From the NCBI RefSeq assembly GCF_008932245.1, contig NZ_CP034911.1, positions 248,001-312,000 of the forward strand: DNA of 64,000 nt. Reading direction: 5' to 3'. The notes beneath the pieces are model-generated. The model was not told where the DNA came from and ran no database searches. It was given only the letters and a program-made list of their open reading frames with translations. Within the stretch, counting starts at the first letter, position 1; every line of letters starts with the position of its first letter. The translations under genes were made by a program, and so were the position numbers. Positions 52,786-62,153 of the stretch are shown piece by piece. Origin of the DNA: Sinorhizobium alkalisoli. GTDB taxonomy: Bacteria > Pseudomonadota > Alphaproteobacteria > Rhizobiales > Rhizobiaceae.

Positions 52786-53436
52786 GATAGGTCTCGCTTT
52801 TGGAAAGGGCTTCGCAGGCGGCAAGAATGCGGCCGCAGGCCTGTTGCAGGTCTTCGATCGCCGCGGCATAGGAGATGCGGATATAGGGCGAGGCCATGAA
52901 GCCCGAACCCGGAACGACGGCGACACCGAACTGCTCAAGCAGATAGAGGGCGAAATCCATGTCGTTCTCGATCACCTTGCCCTGTGGCGTCACCTTGCCG
53001 ATCACGCCTTCGCAATTGACGAAGACATAGAAGGCGCCGTCCGGCGTGCGGCATTTGAGGCCCTCGGCCTCGTTGATCCTTCCGACCACGAAATCCCGGC
53101 GCTTCTCGAATTCGGTCACGAAAGTTCCGACATAGTCCTGGTTGCCGGCGATCGCCTCGATCGCCGCATATTGCGAGATGGAGCTTGTGTGCGAGGAGGT
53201 CTGCCCCTCGATCGTGTTCATCGCCTTGATCAGGTCCTTTGGTCCGGCACCATAGCCGAGCCGCCAGCCGGTCATGGCGCTGGATTTCGAGACGCCAGTG
53301 ACCGTCAGCACGCGGTCGATCAGATCCGGGGCGGCTTCAGCCATGGTGGCGAAGCGCACGCCGTAGACGAGCTTCTCGTAGATGTCGTCGGCAAGCACAT
53401 GCACCTGTTTGTGCTTGCGCAGGACGCCACGGGTAC
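52760..53436 (-). pseudogene. Class I/II aminotransferase, 5' end removed
   Basis: About 225 residues of the C-terminal half of an aspartate-aminotransferase-type enzyme: VHVLADDIYEKLVYG, the PLP lysine in TVTGVSKSSAMTGWRLGYG, and FYVFVNCEG through PYIRISYAAAIEDL (the carboxylate-binding Arg). Family similarity stops abruptly near 53436; further upstream the frame continues for about 85 unrelated codons. Roughly 170-190 N-terminal residues are missing. The break coincides with the end of the recombinase element, so insertion or an imprecise event cut the gene. It probably belonged to an operon with the phosphonopyruvate hydrolase-like gene as a phosphonoalanine transaminase. Confidence 0.85.
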
Positions 53437-53442
53437 CAGCTG

Positions 53443-53740
53443 TTTGTTGCTTTCTTAAACGGTCGCAGCCCCTCACCACCACCTGATCAATCGAGAATAT
53501 GGAGAGTGCGTCGCTGGCGAGAGCCAAAAGATAGTTCCAAAGAGTGCAATTTCGGCCGCTGTAGCTGAGTGAGTGAGTGGCTGAATGCTCGCCAGGGCAG
53601 GGGCTGAAGGCGTCACGCCCTCTATCTCGGTGTTGCGGTACCGATTTTGGGACGTTTGTTGCTCTTATTTCGGAGACCATTCGCAACAACGACCGGCACT
53701 GTAGCGCGGCCTGCTGAGGCCGTTGTTGCTTTTTATTGCG
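53443..53740. repeat. Left-end repeats of the recombinase element
   Basis: Three related copies: TTTGTTGCTTTC...AAACGGTC at 53443-53465, TTTGTTGCTCTT...CGGAGACC at 53655-53678, and GTTGTTGCTTTTTATTGCG at 53722-53740, the last overlapping the helicase stop codon. The same motif appears inverted at the right end. The rest of this 296-base gap has no gene; it includes a short run of GAGT repeats near 53570. Confidence 0.55.
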
Positions 53741-56021
53741 TTTCGAAGTTCAGGGCACTGTTCCGTTGCAGGCTCTTCGGAGCCATGGAGATGACCTCGT
53801 TGAGGAGGTCTGGATCGCCGACCAACACCACGGTTTCGACGGCCCGAGTGATGGCGGTGTAAAGCATGGTCCTGTCCAAGAGCCTGGATCGGACCAGAGG
53901 AATGATTACCCGGCTGAAGGCGGAGCCTTGCGCCTTATGAACGCTGATCGCCCAACCGTGGGTCAGCTTTTCGAGGTCGGTCGCCGTGATAGCGTCCTCG
54001 GCGCCGTCGTCGAAGACGACCCAAGCGCCCTTGGGATCGGCCTTCGTCACAACGCCAAGGGACCCATTCATGAAGCCTGAGCAGATGGGTTCGCCCGTGG
54101 CCTTGTCGAGCACCGGATTGCCCGCTGCATCGAACCGCGGCGACTTCGAGTAATCGTTCTTGAGCCACATAATCTTGGAACCGACGCTCAGGCCCCAATC
54201 GTCGATATCAGGCTGGCGGGCCATGTATTCCGCCTCTATGGCGCGGTTCAGGTCCTTCGACCCCGCCGGACCGTTCTTCACCTGGGTTAGAATCTGAACA
54301 TCTTTCTCGTGCAGGGCGGCGATTCGGCCATAGGCCGGAGGCTGACCGCACATGGCACGGAACGCGGCCAAGGTTCGTGCCGCCACCTCCTCCTTCTGCG
54401 CGGGAAACAGGTACACGCCAGGCGACAGAGCCAAGTTTGGATCGAACCGGCGCAAATCGACGGCCTTGCCCGACCGGACCGCAGCCGCGACGGCGGGAAT
54501 GCCGGTGGCGTCATCCTGACGGTGGACAACATCGAGGGTGACCGAAGGAATGCCGGTTGTCTTGACCATCGTATGGAACGGCAGGCCCGGTCCGATTGGC
54601 GGAAGCTGCCCTGGATCGCCGATGAAGATCAGATTGACCTCGGTCGGCAACTGCGTGAGCACCCTATAAATCGAGGGTGTGTCGAGCATCGAGGATTCAT
54701 CGAAGATGACGGTTCCTGCCTGGACACGGCGGCCAGCATCCTCGATGTCGTGGACCAGCCGCGAGAGGGTGCTTGCCGGACGACCTGTCGCTTCGCTGAT
54801 CCGTCTGACGGCACGGCCTGCCAGAGCGACCTGCAGGTGTTCGATGCCATGGCGCTGCGAAGCTGGAAGACCATTGCGGATGGCCTCCAGTGCGGCAAGG
54901 ATCGCCCGCACGACGGTCGTCTTGCCCGTGCCTGCGCCACCGCTGATGACGCAGATGCCGCAGCTCGCGGCCATGTAGACCGCCTCGCGCTGGGCATCGG
55001 TGAGCGCGTAGCCGATTTCCTCCTCGACCTTGGCGATGGCGTCTACGACGAGTTTGCCGTCGAATGCCGGAACTTCACGACCAACGCGCTCGCTGACCTG
55101 TCGCGCGGCCTCTTCCTCCATGAACCGACACGCCCTCGATTGCAGAAGATCGGGCGCAGGCGACACGACACGACCGCTGGCCGATGCCACCTCGATGGCC
55201 CGCGACGGATCACCGGTCCAGGGTGCGAGCAGGCGTTTCACCAGAGGTTTCAGAACCGGGGAAGGGGAGGCCATGTTCCCAGCCCGGAACCGGATGGCCA
55301 GCGCCTCCTCGACGGCGGCCGCCAGCCGCCTCGGATCATCGAGGGCGAGGCCCAGCCGAAGCGCCCTCGCGTCCACTTCCTTCCACGGCTCCAGCAATGT
55401 CATCGTGAACGGGTCCGCCTTGATACGGTCGATTGCTCCGAGACCCCAGACGCGAGCCGCAGCACCTGCGACACGAGGCGAGACGCCGTATCGATCCAGC
55501 CAACGGAAGATTTCGACCTCTTCGGCGAGCATGCCGAACCCGTCGACGATGGCGATGGCCCGATCCGCGCCGACGATGCCCGCGAGCGCCTTCAGGTCAC
55601 GGTCCCGGATGATGTCGTAGATGGTCTCGCCGAAGCGATCCCAGACCTTCTCCGCCGTCGCCCAGCCGATACCGACGAAGCGCTTGTCGGTGGCGAGATG
55701 CCGGATGATCGCCCGCCCCCGTGTCACCAAAGGGAGCGACACCTCGGCATGGAGTTGCGGTCCGTACTCGGGATGAAGCTGGATAGAACCCGTGACGCGC
55801 CACGTCTCGCCCACGGCCGGGTCGCGCGGCGACCTCTTCGACGGAACGAGCGCACGACGAAGCTGCGCGGTTCCGTCCCGACCGATGATGACATGGTCGC
55901 CGAACCGGCTGGCATGAACGGACGTGATGGACAGCTCCCAGGAAGACTGCTCAGAACGCTCACCAAGGACCAGGAACGTCTGCCCCTCTGAGCCACCCCG
56001 TCGTTCCGCGGCCCCTGCCAT
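53733..56021 (-). CDS. RecD-like superfamily 1 DNA helicase
   Basis: A 762-residue protein resembling RecD2. The N-terminal half has helix-hairpin-helix-like segments (FVGIGWATAEKVWDRFG near 110). Helicase motifs follow: Walker A GGAGTGKTTVV (about 365), Walker B FDESSMLD, GDPGQLPPIGPG, and in the C-terminal part VHKAQGSAFSRVIIPL with LYTAITRAVE (motifs V-VI). It should be a 5'-3' ssDNA-translocating helicase. The ATG at 56021 lies nine bases after GGAGAG; a GTG at 56051 is in frame. It sits about 140 bases behind the recombinase operon, same direction, and may process or protect element DNA. Confidence 0.85.
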   Translation of the reverse strand: MAGAAERRGGSEGQTFLVLGERSEQSSWELSITSVHASRFGDHVIIGRDGTAQLRRALVPSKRSPRDPAVGETWRVTGSIQLHPEYGPQLHAEVSLPLVTRGRAIIRHLATDKRFVGIGWATAEKVWDRFGETIYDIIRDRDLKALAGIVGADRAIAIVDGFGMLAEEVEIFRWLDRYGVSPRVAGAAARVWGLGAIDRIKADPFTMTLLEPWKEVDARALRLGLALDDPRRLAAAVEEALAIRFRAGNMASPSPVLKPLVKRLLAPWTGDPSRAIEVASASGRVVSPAPDLLQSRACRFMEEEAARQVSERVGREVPAFDGKLVVDAIAKVEEEIGYALTDAQREAVYMAASCGICVISGGAGTGKTTVVRAILAALEAIRNGLPASQRHGIEHLQVALAGRAVRRISEATGRPASTLSRLVHDIEDAGRRVQAGTVIFDESSMLDTPSIYRVLTQLPTEVNLIFIGDPGQLPPIGPGLPFHTMVKTTGIPSVTLDVVHRQDDATGIPAVAAAVRSGKAVDLRRFDPNLALSPGVYLFPAQKEEVAARTLAAFRAMCGQPPAYGRIAALHEKDVQILTQVKNGPAGSKDLNRAIEAEYMARQPDIDDWGLSVGSKIMWLKNDYSKSPRFDAAGNPVLDKATGEPICSGFMNGSLGVVTKADPKGAWVVFDDGAEDAITATDLEKLTHGWAISVHKAQGSAFSRVIIPLVRSRLLDRTMLYTAITRAVETVVLVGDPDLLNEVISMAPKSLQRNSALNFETQ

Positions 56022-56160
56022 GGCGTCCGGCTCTCCGTTCACTGCGGCCACCCACGACGTGCCGTCGCGGGTCCCTGTGCCTCGTTCACTTCGATCCGGT
56101 CTCCACGGCCTCTCGGGGCCACGACGGCGCGGCTCCGAGGACCAGACTTCGAGAACCCAA

Positions 56161-56568
56161 TCATGGAAGCCTGCCTGTCTCGGCGATCACAGCGCTCAGT
56201 CGTTTCAGACGATCCAACTCCCGGCGCAGCGAGGCATTCTCGGCCAACAGACGAAGATTCTCCTCCTCAAGCGCCATCTGGTCGGCATCGGTCTTCGCCT
56301 TCTGCTCCCGGACGGCCGCAGCCTGGTCCAGTCGTGTCAGGTTCACCTTGCGGTCTCTGTCGTCGGCGTCGCGGAGGATTTCGGCGCAACGCGGATTGGT
56401 GCGGAACACCTGCCGGTCAAAGCCGCATTCCTTGGCGATGATACTTTTGTTCAGATCGACGCCGTATCTCGGAAGCGGCTTGTCCTTGTGCCGTTCCAGG
56501 TATTCGATCAGGGCATCGACATGCTCCTGGGCGATTTCGACGCCGCTTTTGCCGGTGCCCCGCGCCAT
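56161..56568 (-). CDS. Small recombinase-operon protein with HTH-like and coiled-coil regions
   Basis: A 135-residue protein. Residues 10-65 (EHVDALIEYLERHKDKPLP, KSIIAKECGFDRQVF) look like a small DNA-binding fold; residues 80-125 form a strong heptad coiled coil (ALEEENLRLLAENASLRREL). Its ATG overlaps the preceding stop as TGATG, so translation is coupled to the upstream gene. No family was recognised with confidence. A role as accessory DNA-binding subunit of the recombinases is likely from context. Confidence 0.7.
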   Translation of the reverse strand: MARGTGKSGVEIAQEHVDALIEYLERHKDKPLPRYGVDLNKSIIAKECGFDRQVFRTNPRCAEILRDADDRDRKVNLTRLDQAAAVREQKAKTDADQMALEEENLRLLAENASLRRELDRLKRLSAVIAETGRLP

Positions 56569-57023
56569 CAGGCGTCCCTCCGCGACGACAGGCTGATGAC
56601 GCTCGCCGCGGGGAGGCTACCCATCTGCTCCAACCGGTCGATGGCTGCCTGATATCGCTCGAAGAACCGCTTCCATGTCGCAAAGCCGCCCATTTCGGCG
56701 ACGGACAGGATCATGGCACGATGCGAAGCGATCAGCAGTTCCTTGTCGGCCTGCAACTGCTCGATCTCGGCGTTCTGCGCTGCTGCGAGCTTCTCAAGCT
56801 CCGCGCGGGACTTCTTAGTGGATCGGTTGACAGCTGTGCGGATGGCTTCCTGCTTTTTGATCGCTCCCTCGACCGTCCGGCGACGGGCTTCATTTCGGGT
56901 AATGTCAGTGGCGTGCTTGAAGATGCCGTTGCTGCGCCTGCAGACGGCACGGACGGTGACGTCCTCGTCTTCGGCGATCATCGCCTCCAGCAGTTCCTCG
57001 AGGACTTGGCTCTTATCAATCAT
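56568..57023 (-). CDS. Coiled-coil protein of the recombinase operon (TnpC/DUF6262-like position)
   Basis: A 151-residue protein with an N-terminal HTH-like region (DVTVRAVCRRSNGIFKHATDI) and a long central coiled coil (about 65-115: RAELEKLAAAQNAEIEQLQADKEL is typical of it). The start overlaps the end of the large recombinase gene by eight bases. Size, position behind the recombinases and coiled-coil layout resemble TnpC of Tn554, but sequence similarity is not certain by eye. Confidence 0.7.
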   Translation of the reverse strand: MIDKSQVLEELLEAMIAEDEDVTVRAVCRRSNGIFKHATDITRNEARRRTVEGAIKKQEAIRTAVNRSTKKSRAELEKLAAAQNAEIEQLQADKELLIASHRAMILSVAEMGGFATWKRFFERYQAAIDRLEQMGSLPAASVISLSSRRDA

Positions 57024-59373
57024 CGCGATCCCTCAGGCGCTTCATGGTGTCGATGATCGTGGCGCCGGCCTTCTGCTCGGCCGTCACGGACAGGTCATTG
57101 CCGTCCGGGAAGACCTGCATTCCCGGCTCTGTGCCGAGCGCCTTGATGATGTTTTCATACCGTAGGCGGGCGTGGAGAAGCTGGTTCGCCCAGCCAATGT
57201 TGCGGCGATCCTCGGGCAGAGCCTCCAGCGTGATGATCACCTTTGCGAACTTGTCTCGCATGCGCTCCAGGTTATCCTGCTCGCTGATGACACCCGTCCG
57301 CGCCAGATGGAGGCATCCGTTGAAGCATTCGAGATGTTTGGGGCAGGGGTCGCTGGTGAAGCTGTTGATGCACAGGCCGTAGGGCGTCACGTGCAGGCCG
57401 TCTGCCTCGGCGTTCAAGTAGTCGAAAGCGGCCTCGTCACCGTATTCGAGTTGGACGCGGTGGAACTCATCGACGACGGGACCACGCGCCTTGTTGGCCG
57501 AGATCAGCTTGAACACCTGCATCGCCTTGTCGCCAAGGCGCTCCTCAGCTTCCGGCGGAAGATCGATGTCGGCGAGGTCCTCGGCGAGGCTGCGGTGGTT
57601 GTAGACGTGGCTCTGCTGGACGCTACGCCGGTTGAACTTCTTGGTGATGATCGTATCGGCGACGCCGAGACGGAACAGCTCGGTGTTCTGGAGATGGCGC
57701 AGGGCGTGCGGGGTAAGCCGAAGAGCGCGATCTTCCTCGGTCATTCCATACCGCTCGAACAGGGCTTCGCAGCCCTTGCCGCTGGTCGAGCCGATCAGGT
57801 CGCCCCTGTCGATGCGACCAATTGCGGAATACATCGTGGTGTCGAGGATGCCGTTGTTGCGACCCTCGATTACGTTCCTGACCGGCATGATGAACATGAG
57901 TTCGTGAGGGTAGAGCAGGGTACCGTCTGTGATCCTGGCCGGCATCGTATCGGACAGCTTGGTCGTGCGATTTTCCCAGACATGTCGCTCGACATCTCCC
58001 ACGCGAACGCGGGCCGTCCGCCAGTCGGCCCGGCCGTACATAGAGTTTGCCCATGGTTTTCTGATGGGGATGCCTCGTTGCGCAGGAGCGCCCCAGAACC
58101 GGGGAAACATCCGAGGGCAGCCGCTAAGTTGGTACTGCCTGATTTTATCGAGTGCCTCGATATCATAGGTTTGTCGGTAGTTCTCGACCAAGCTTATGGG
58201 GATGTCTGGATCAGAGAAAGCAATATTGCCAGTCATCCTGACGTACATTTCCCAGGCGGGAACCAGTGCGTCCTCGGGATATTCGGGAAAGATGCGCCCC
58301 GTCTCCGTCTGCCGTCTCAGCCGCTCGCGTAGCGGCGCTGTGATCTTTTCGACGTGCTCGAGCGTCTCGATGAGGATTTCCTCGAACATCGGCGGGACAT
58401 GCTGAGTGTTCTCATAAAGCGATATGCCTTCAGGGCGCTCGTCCTCGTCCTGCTTTTCCGCGAAGTGCCGGATCATCAACGAGCGCGAGAAGCCGCCGCG
58501 TTCTGCGGCCGGACGCCCATCGGCATCCAGATATTCGCGCCATCTTTTCCAGTCCAAGGGCAGGCGGGCGGCTTCGCCGATCCGAAAGCCCATGATGATC
58601 TGCACCTTGAAGACGGCGAACCGGATCGCGTCGGAGAAGGAGCGAGGCGTTTGCGTGAACACGATCCGCGCCAACTCCCAGAACGCGCGTTCCTCGGGTA
58701 ACTTCGCCGCCGATTTCCTTTCGGCGAGCGAGCGGCGGAGGCCCTCCTTTCCGCCATGAGCATTCTGTCGCTTTCGAAGGGTCTCGGTCTGCTGCTGGGC
58801 GGAAAGGGATTCGCTCGTCGGGTAGGGGATGCAAAAACGGGCAAGCGCGGGGATGTCGGCGAGCTTCTGCCGGTCGAGAATGGTTCTCACCGTGGTGGCG
58901 AAGTCGAGTGCCAGCTTGCCCGAATCCCCAGAATGCAAAACCGCATTGTAGGCCTGCTGGATTTGCTCGGGCGTCACCGCCCACGGAGGCGTGGTTTCAG
59001 CGACGGGTGCCAACCGACGGATCCCCTGAGCCACCAGCATTGCACTTTGCGGCTTGGTCTTGCCAACGAGAAGCTTATGAACGAAGACCGCTTGATACAG
59101 GTCGCGCCAATGTTGCGGCATCGGGCCAGAGACAAGAGGCTGCTGATTCATTCGTCGCCTGATCTCGTTGAGCTTGCCGAAGGCCACCGGGTCTACGCCG
59201 ATCTGCCCCAGCCAAAGCGTTGGGGGCGGCAACATGCCGACCAGTTCGGTCAGGTTCCAGCGGGTATCCTTGCTGACCTTGCCCTGATCGTCGCAGACGA
59301 GATCCCAATTGAGGCCGCGCGCCTTTGCCAAGATCTTGGCCGTGGCGATGTATTCCGCATAGAACGGGTTCAT
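57016..59373 (-). CDS. Large tyrosine recombinase (third of the trio)
   Basis: A 785-residue protein with a tyrosine-recombinase catalytic domain in its second half: Arg in MGFRIGEAARLP (about 263), HALRH in LTPHALRHLQNT (about 556) and the tyrosine in QQSHVYNHRS (about 590). The 290 residues between the Arg and the HxxR box are far more than usual, so the domain holds a big insert. A Cys/His cluster (CINS, DPCPKHLECFNGCLHL) near 665-685 looks like a zinc site. The ATG overlaps the previous stop as ATGA. It is comparable in size to TnpB of Tn554 and to the large proteins of Gamma-Mobile-Trio elements. Confidence 0.8.
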   Translation of the reverse strand: MNPFYAEYIATAKILAKARGLNWDLVCDDQGKVSKDTRWNLTELVGMLPPPTLWLGQIGVDPVAFGKLNEIRRRMNQQPLVSGPMPQHWRDLYQAVFVHKLLVGKTKPQSAMLVAQGIRRLAPVAETTPPWAVTPEQIQQAYNAVLHSGDSGKLALDFATTVRTILDRQKLADIPALARFCIPYPTSESLSAQQQTETLRKRQNAHGGKEGLRRSLAERKSAAKLPEERAFWELARIVFTQTPRSFSDAIRFAVFKVQIIMGFRIGEAARLPLDWKRWREYLDADGRPAAERGGFSRSLMIRHFAEKQDEDERPEGISLYENTQHVPPMFEEILIETLEHVEKITAPLRERLRRQTETGRIFPEYPEDALVPAWEMYVRMTGNIAFSDPDIPISLVENYRQTYDIEALDKIRQYQLSGCPRMFPRFWGAPAQRGIPIRKPWANSMYGRADWRTARVRVGDVERHVWENRTTKLSDTMPARITDGTLLYPHELMFIMPVRNVIEGRNNGILDTTMYSAIGRIDRGDLIGSTSGKGCEALFERYGMTEEDRALRLTPHALRHLQNTELFRLGVADTIITKKFNRRSVQQSHVYNHRSLAEDLADIDLPPEAEERLGDKAMQVFKLISANKARGPVVDEFHRVQLEYGDEAAFDYLNAEADGLHVTPYGLCINSFTSDPCPKHLECFNGCLHLARTGVISEQDNLERMRDKFAKVIITLEALPEDRRNIGWANQLLHARLRYENIIKALGTEPGMQVFPDGNDLSVTAEQKAGATIIDTMKRLRDRDD

Positions 59374-60530
59374 GTCTGATCCTCTGCCATGCGGTCTGCC
59401 TTCAGCTCCTCGACGACGCGGCGGACGGCGTCGAGGGTCGTCTTGAGCTGCCCGTAAGCGGGAGACTGCTGGTTGTAGCGGGAGGCAGCTGCGAACTCGG
59501 TCACCACGGGCCGCAGGCTCTCAAGCACTTCCTGGTGGATGTCCGGCTCGCCAAGCGGCATGAACTTCGAGCAGGTGTAGCAGGACAGGACCGGGTTCTT
59601 GAAGCAGAGGCTCTGACCGAGACCGCAACCGCCGATCCCTGCGATGAGAATGCCGTGCGGTACGGCTCCGATCTGTTGGTCAGCCGGGAGCCCGAGCAGC
59701 ATTGCCTTGTCGATGGTCCTGGTCTTGGCGATCTTGGCAAGATTCGAATAGATGGGCGAGATCGCCAGCGCCTCGTTGATGCGCTGCGCCTGGGCGGGCG
59801 AGGTGTCGAAGTAGACGTTAGCGATGCGGTCGCTAGTCTGCCCGAGGAACTCCGTCAATCCGATATGGGAGATGCCGCCGTCCGCGAGGCGCTGCGCAGC
59901 CGTGTGCCTCAGGTCGGTCGGCGTCCAGGCTTCGCCGGTCAAGTTCGCGGTCAGCTCCATGATGGCGCGGCTAACGCCTTGCGGCTTGAGGGCGAACAGC
60001 AGGCGAGGGGGCACCCCCTCCTCCGGCGGCATGACACCACTATCGCGGCGCCTCACCAGCTCATTGAACAGCGCACCCCATTCGCGCTTGATCCGCCTGG
60101 TGACGCGGATTCGCTTGATGTTGTCCTTCTGCTTGATCAGGGAGACGGCGACGTGGACTGCGCCCGTCGAGAAGAGCCGGACATCGGCAAGCTCGATCCG
60201 CGCGATCTGCCCAGGCCGGAAAGCGTACTGGTACGACATGACCAGCATGCAGACGTCGCGCAGGACGGCATTCTCGATAGCGTCAGGATCGGTGGCCAGC
60301 GCCGCGCACATGTCATCGATGTAGTTGACGATCATCGCCTGCTGGTCGAGCGGCAGAAAGCAGTCGCCAGCGCGCACGACATGGTATTTGTCGACCTTCG
60401 GGCTTTTGAGCCCTCGTACGATCGAGGCTGCTGGAGATGACCAATGACCGATGTTGAGGCGACAGAGCGAATGAAGCATCGCTCTCAAAGCCCATGATTG
60501 GGATGCTGTTACTTTGGGGAGAATCTTCAA
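59370..60530 (-). CDS. Tyrosine recombinase (second of the trio), catalytic part
   Basis: A 386-residue frame with a tyrosine recombinase domain: Arg in YAFRPGQIARIE (about 104), TPTDLRHTAAQ (about 207; the usual first His of HxxR is Thr) and the tyrosine in ANVYFDTS (about 239). A C-terminal cysteine cluster (GCGLGQSLC, SCYTCSKF) near 310-330 suggests a zinc knuckle. The frame starts with TTG overlapping the stop of the preceding 123-codon frame as TTGA. The N-terminal arm domain expected before residue 1 appears to be encoded by that upstream frame. Confidence 0.8.
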   Translation of the reverse strand: MKILPKVTASQSWALRAMLHSLCRLNIGHWSSPAASIVRGLKSPKVDKYHVVRAGDCFLPLDQQAMIVNYIDDMCAALATDPDAIENAVLRDVCMLVMSYQYAFRPGQIARIELADVRLFSTGAVHVAVSLIKQKDNIKRIRVTRRIKREWGALFNELVRRRDSGVMPPEEGVPPRLLFALKPQGVSRAIMELTANLTGEAWTPTDLRHTAAQRLADGGISHIGLTEFLGQTSDRIANVYFDTSPAQAQRINEALAISPIYSNLAKIAKTRTIDKAMLLGLPADQQIGAVPHGILIAGIGGCGLGQSLCFKNPVLSCYTCSKFMPLGEPDIHQEVLESLRPVVTEFAAASRYNQQSPAYGQLKTTLDAVRRVVEELKADRMAEDQT

Positions 60531-60898
60531 TCGACGGTGCGAGCTTCGTGTGGAGGTGAGATCACCAAGTCGAGCAGCGCCTCGATGTCCTGATCTTCGG
60601 CGAACTTGATTGTGCGTTCTGCGTTGATTGCAACAGTGTGTGGGTCATGACGGCTCAACCAGTCGGTCATAATTTGGCGCATGATCGGCTCAGCAGGCCC
60701 GAGCTTCCAAAGTTCGAGACGGATACGAGCGCCATCGAGGTGGAGAACAACATCACCTTCGTCCCACCTTATAGACCGTGTCTCATTCGAGAAGTCGTCG
60801 AAGTAGCGGACGACGGACGGAAGCGGTGGCAGCTTGGCGGACACATTGACGATTTCAGCAAGCAACTCGGGATCAAGCTCGGCGGCAAAAGTGTTCAA
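60527..60898 (-). CDS. Small ORF, probable N-terminal arm of the second recombinase
   Basis: A 123-codon frame beginning with TTG at 60898, which overlaps the TGA of the first recombinase as TTGA, and ending in a TGA that overlaps the TTG of the catalytic part, again as TTGA. The protein (AELDPELLAEIVNVSAKLPP, IMRQIMTDWLSRHDPHTV) is not a shadow frame in composition. Either it is a separate small protein, or the second recombinase has been split by a frameshift of -1 at 60528-60530; the sum, about 509 residues, would be a normal length. Confidence 0.6.
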   Translation of the reverse strand: MNTFAAELDPELLAEIVNVSAKLPPLPSVVRYFDDFSNETRSIRWDEGDVVLHLDGARIRLELWKLGPAEPIMRQIMTDWLSRHDPHTVAINAERTIKFAEDQDIEALLDLVISPPHEARTVD

Positions 60899-62103
60899 CG
60901 GCCTGCCTCCGGAACCGTGCGCCTGAGAGCGTCGACGAAGTGGTCGAACTTCTCGTCCCAGACCTCCGCCAGCCTGGTCTCGAAGTAGGCCTTGGCGTAA
61001 AGGCGCGGCATGTTCGAGGCCTTGGACCAGCCGAAGAACACGCGCAGCTTCTCCTGTGCCTTGTCCACGTCGTTGCCTGCATCCTGATACCGCCTCATGC
61101 GAATGACCGCCGACGTATGTCGCAGGTCGTGACAAGAAACGCTCTCAAGCCCTTGTTTCGAAAGAGAGGCTTTCGCTCTGTCCGATAGGGCGCCAGTTAC
61201 GATTTCGAACATTTTCCCGAACGAGCGGAGTGCCAAGGGCTTGGCTTTCTGCGAGATCAGCAAATAAGGATAGTTCGCCCGACCGCGATAATTGCGGATG
61301 TAATGCAGCGCCAAGTCGACGATCTCTTGAGAGAGTGGAAGCTGTCGCCGCGATGGCTCGGTTTTCAAGCCCGGCTGTTCGTATCGTGGATCAATGTCTT
61401 CGGTCTCCTCAATGTCGAGCCAGTGGACGCTTTTTCCGGCCTCTGGATCGAAGTCTTCCTTGAAGGAATTGGTGTGCAGCAGCGCTGCCTCGCTGCGACG
61501 CAGTCCGAGACGCAGCAGCAGCATGAAGATCAATAGGTTGCGCCAGCGCAGCGCCTCGGTCTTGAAGGGATTTCGCGGCGAATCTGGCCGGAAGATTTCG
61601 TATAAGTCCTCGACCACCGACGGCGGCAGCGCCCGAACCGGCGGCGCCGGCGTTCCCGGGTTCGGTGCGAGCTGCCGGTACAGGGTGTCGATCCTGAGCA
61701 GCCTGGCTTCCATTTTGGACGCGCGAGCGCCGGAGGTTCCAGAAAAGCGGAGCATGTCGGACACGAAGCTGACGGCGGATGTCCAGGTCGATGTCTTATC
61801 GACATTGGTGACGGCGGCCTCGTTGCGGAGCTGCGCCAGAAAGCCGACCAGGCAGTCCTCAAGTGCATCGGCGTCGGCCTCGGCGATCAGCCGGTCGAGG
61901 CAATCACTGCCGCGCTGGCGCTGTACGGAGTCATAGAGACGATCCAGAGCGGACAGATGTTTGCGGCGCGTCGACGGCGCCAGCGACGTTTTCATCACGT
62001 CACTCCAGATCGTCGCCCAGAAGCGAGGGATCCCGGACGAACCGGCGCTGATCAAACCAGCCGTCGCTGGCGGCAACGATGTCGAACTGAGATTGAGTGG
62101 CAT
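60895..62103 (-). CDS. Tyrosine recombinase / site-specific integrase (first of the trio)
   Basis: A 402-residue integrase. The N-terminal 150 residues form a SAM-like core-binding domain (TRRKHLSALDRLYDSVQ). The catalytic domain has Arg in LLRLGLRRSEAALL (about 199), CHDLRHTSAV (about 326), Trp in FFGWSKASN and the nucleophilic tyrosine in PRLYAKAY (about 368), so the active site is complete. The ATG at 62103 (MPLNLSS) is preferred; the frame is open to 62157. It starts the coupled recombinase operon. Confidence 0.85.
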   Translation of the reverse strand: MPLNLSSTSLPPATAGLISAGSSGIPRFWATIWSDVMKTSLAPSTRRKHLSALDRLYDSVQRQRGSDCLDRLIAEADADALEDCLVGFLAQLRNEAAVTNVDKTSTWTSAVSFVSDMLRFSGTSGARASKMEARLLRIDTLYRQLAPNPGTPAPPVRALPPSVVEDLYEIFRPDSPRNPFKTEALRWRNLLIFMLLLRLGLRRSEAALLHTNSFKEDFDPEAGKSVHWLDIEETEDIDPRYEQPGLKTEPSRRQLPLSQEIVDLALHYIRNYRGRANYPYLLISQKAKPLALRSFGKMFEIVTGALSDRAKASLSKQGLESVSCHDLRHTSAVIRMRRYQDAGNDVDKAQEKLRVFFGWSKASNMPRLYAKAYFETRLAEVWDEKFDHFVDALRRTVPEAGR

Positions 62104-62153
62104 GTTGCGTTGCAGGTGAAAGGACGCGCTACACTTCGATGTAGCGCGAGAAC

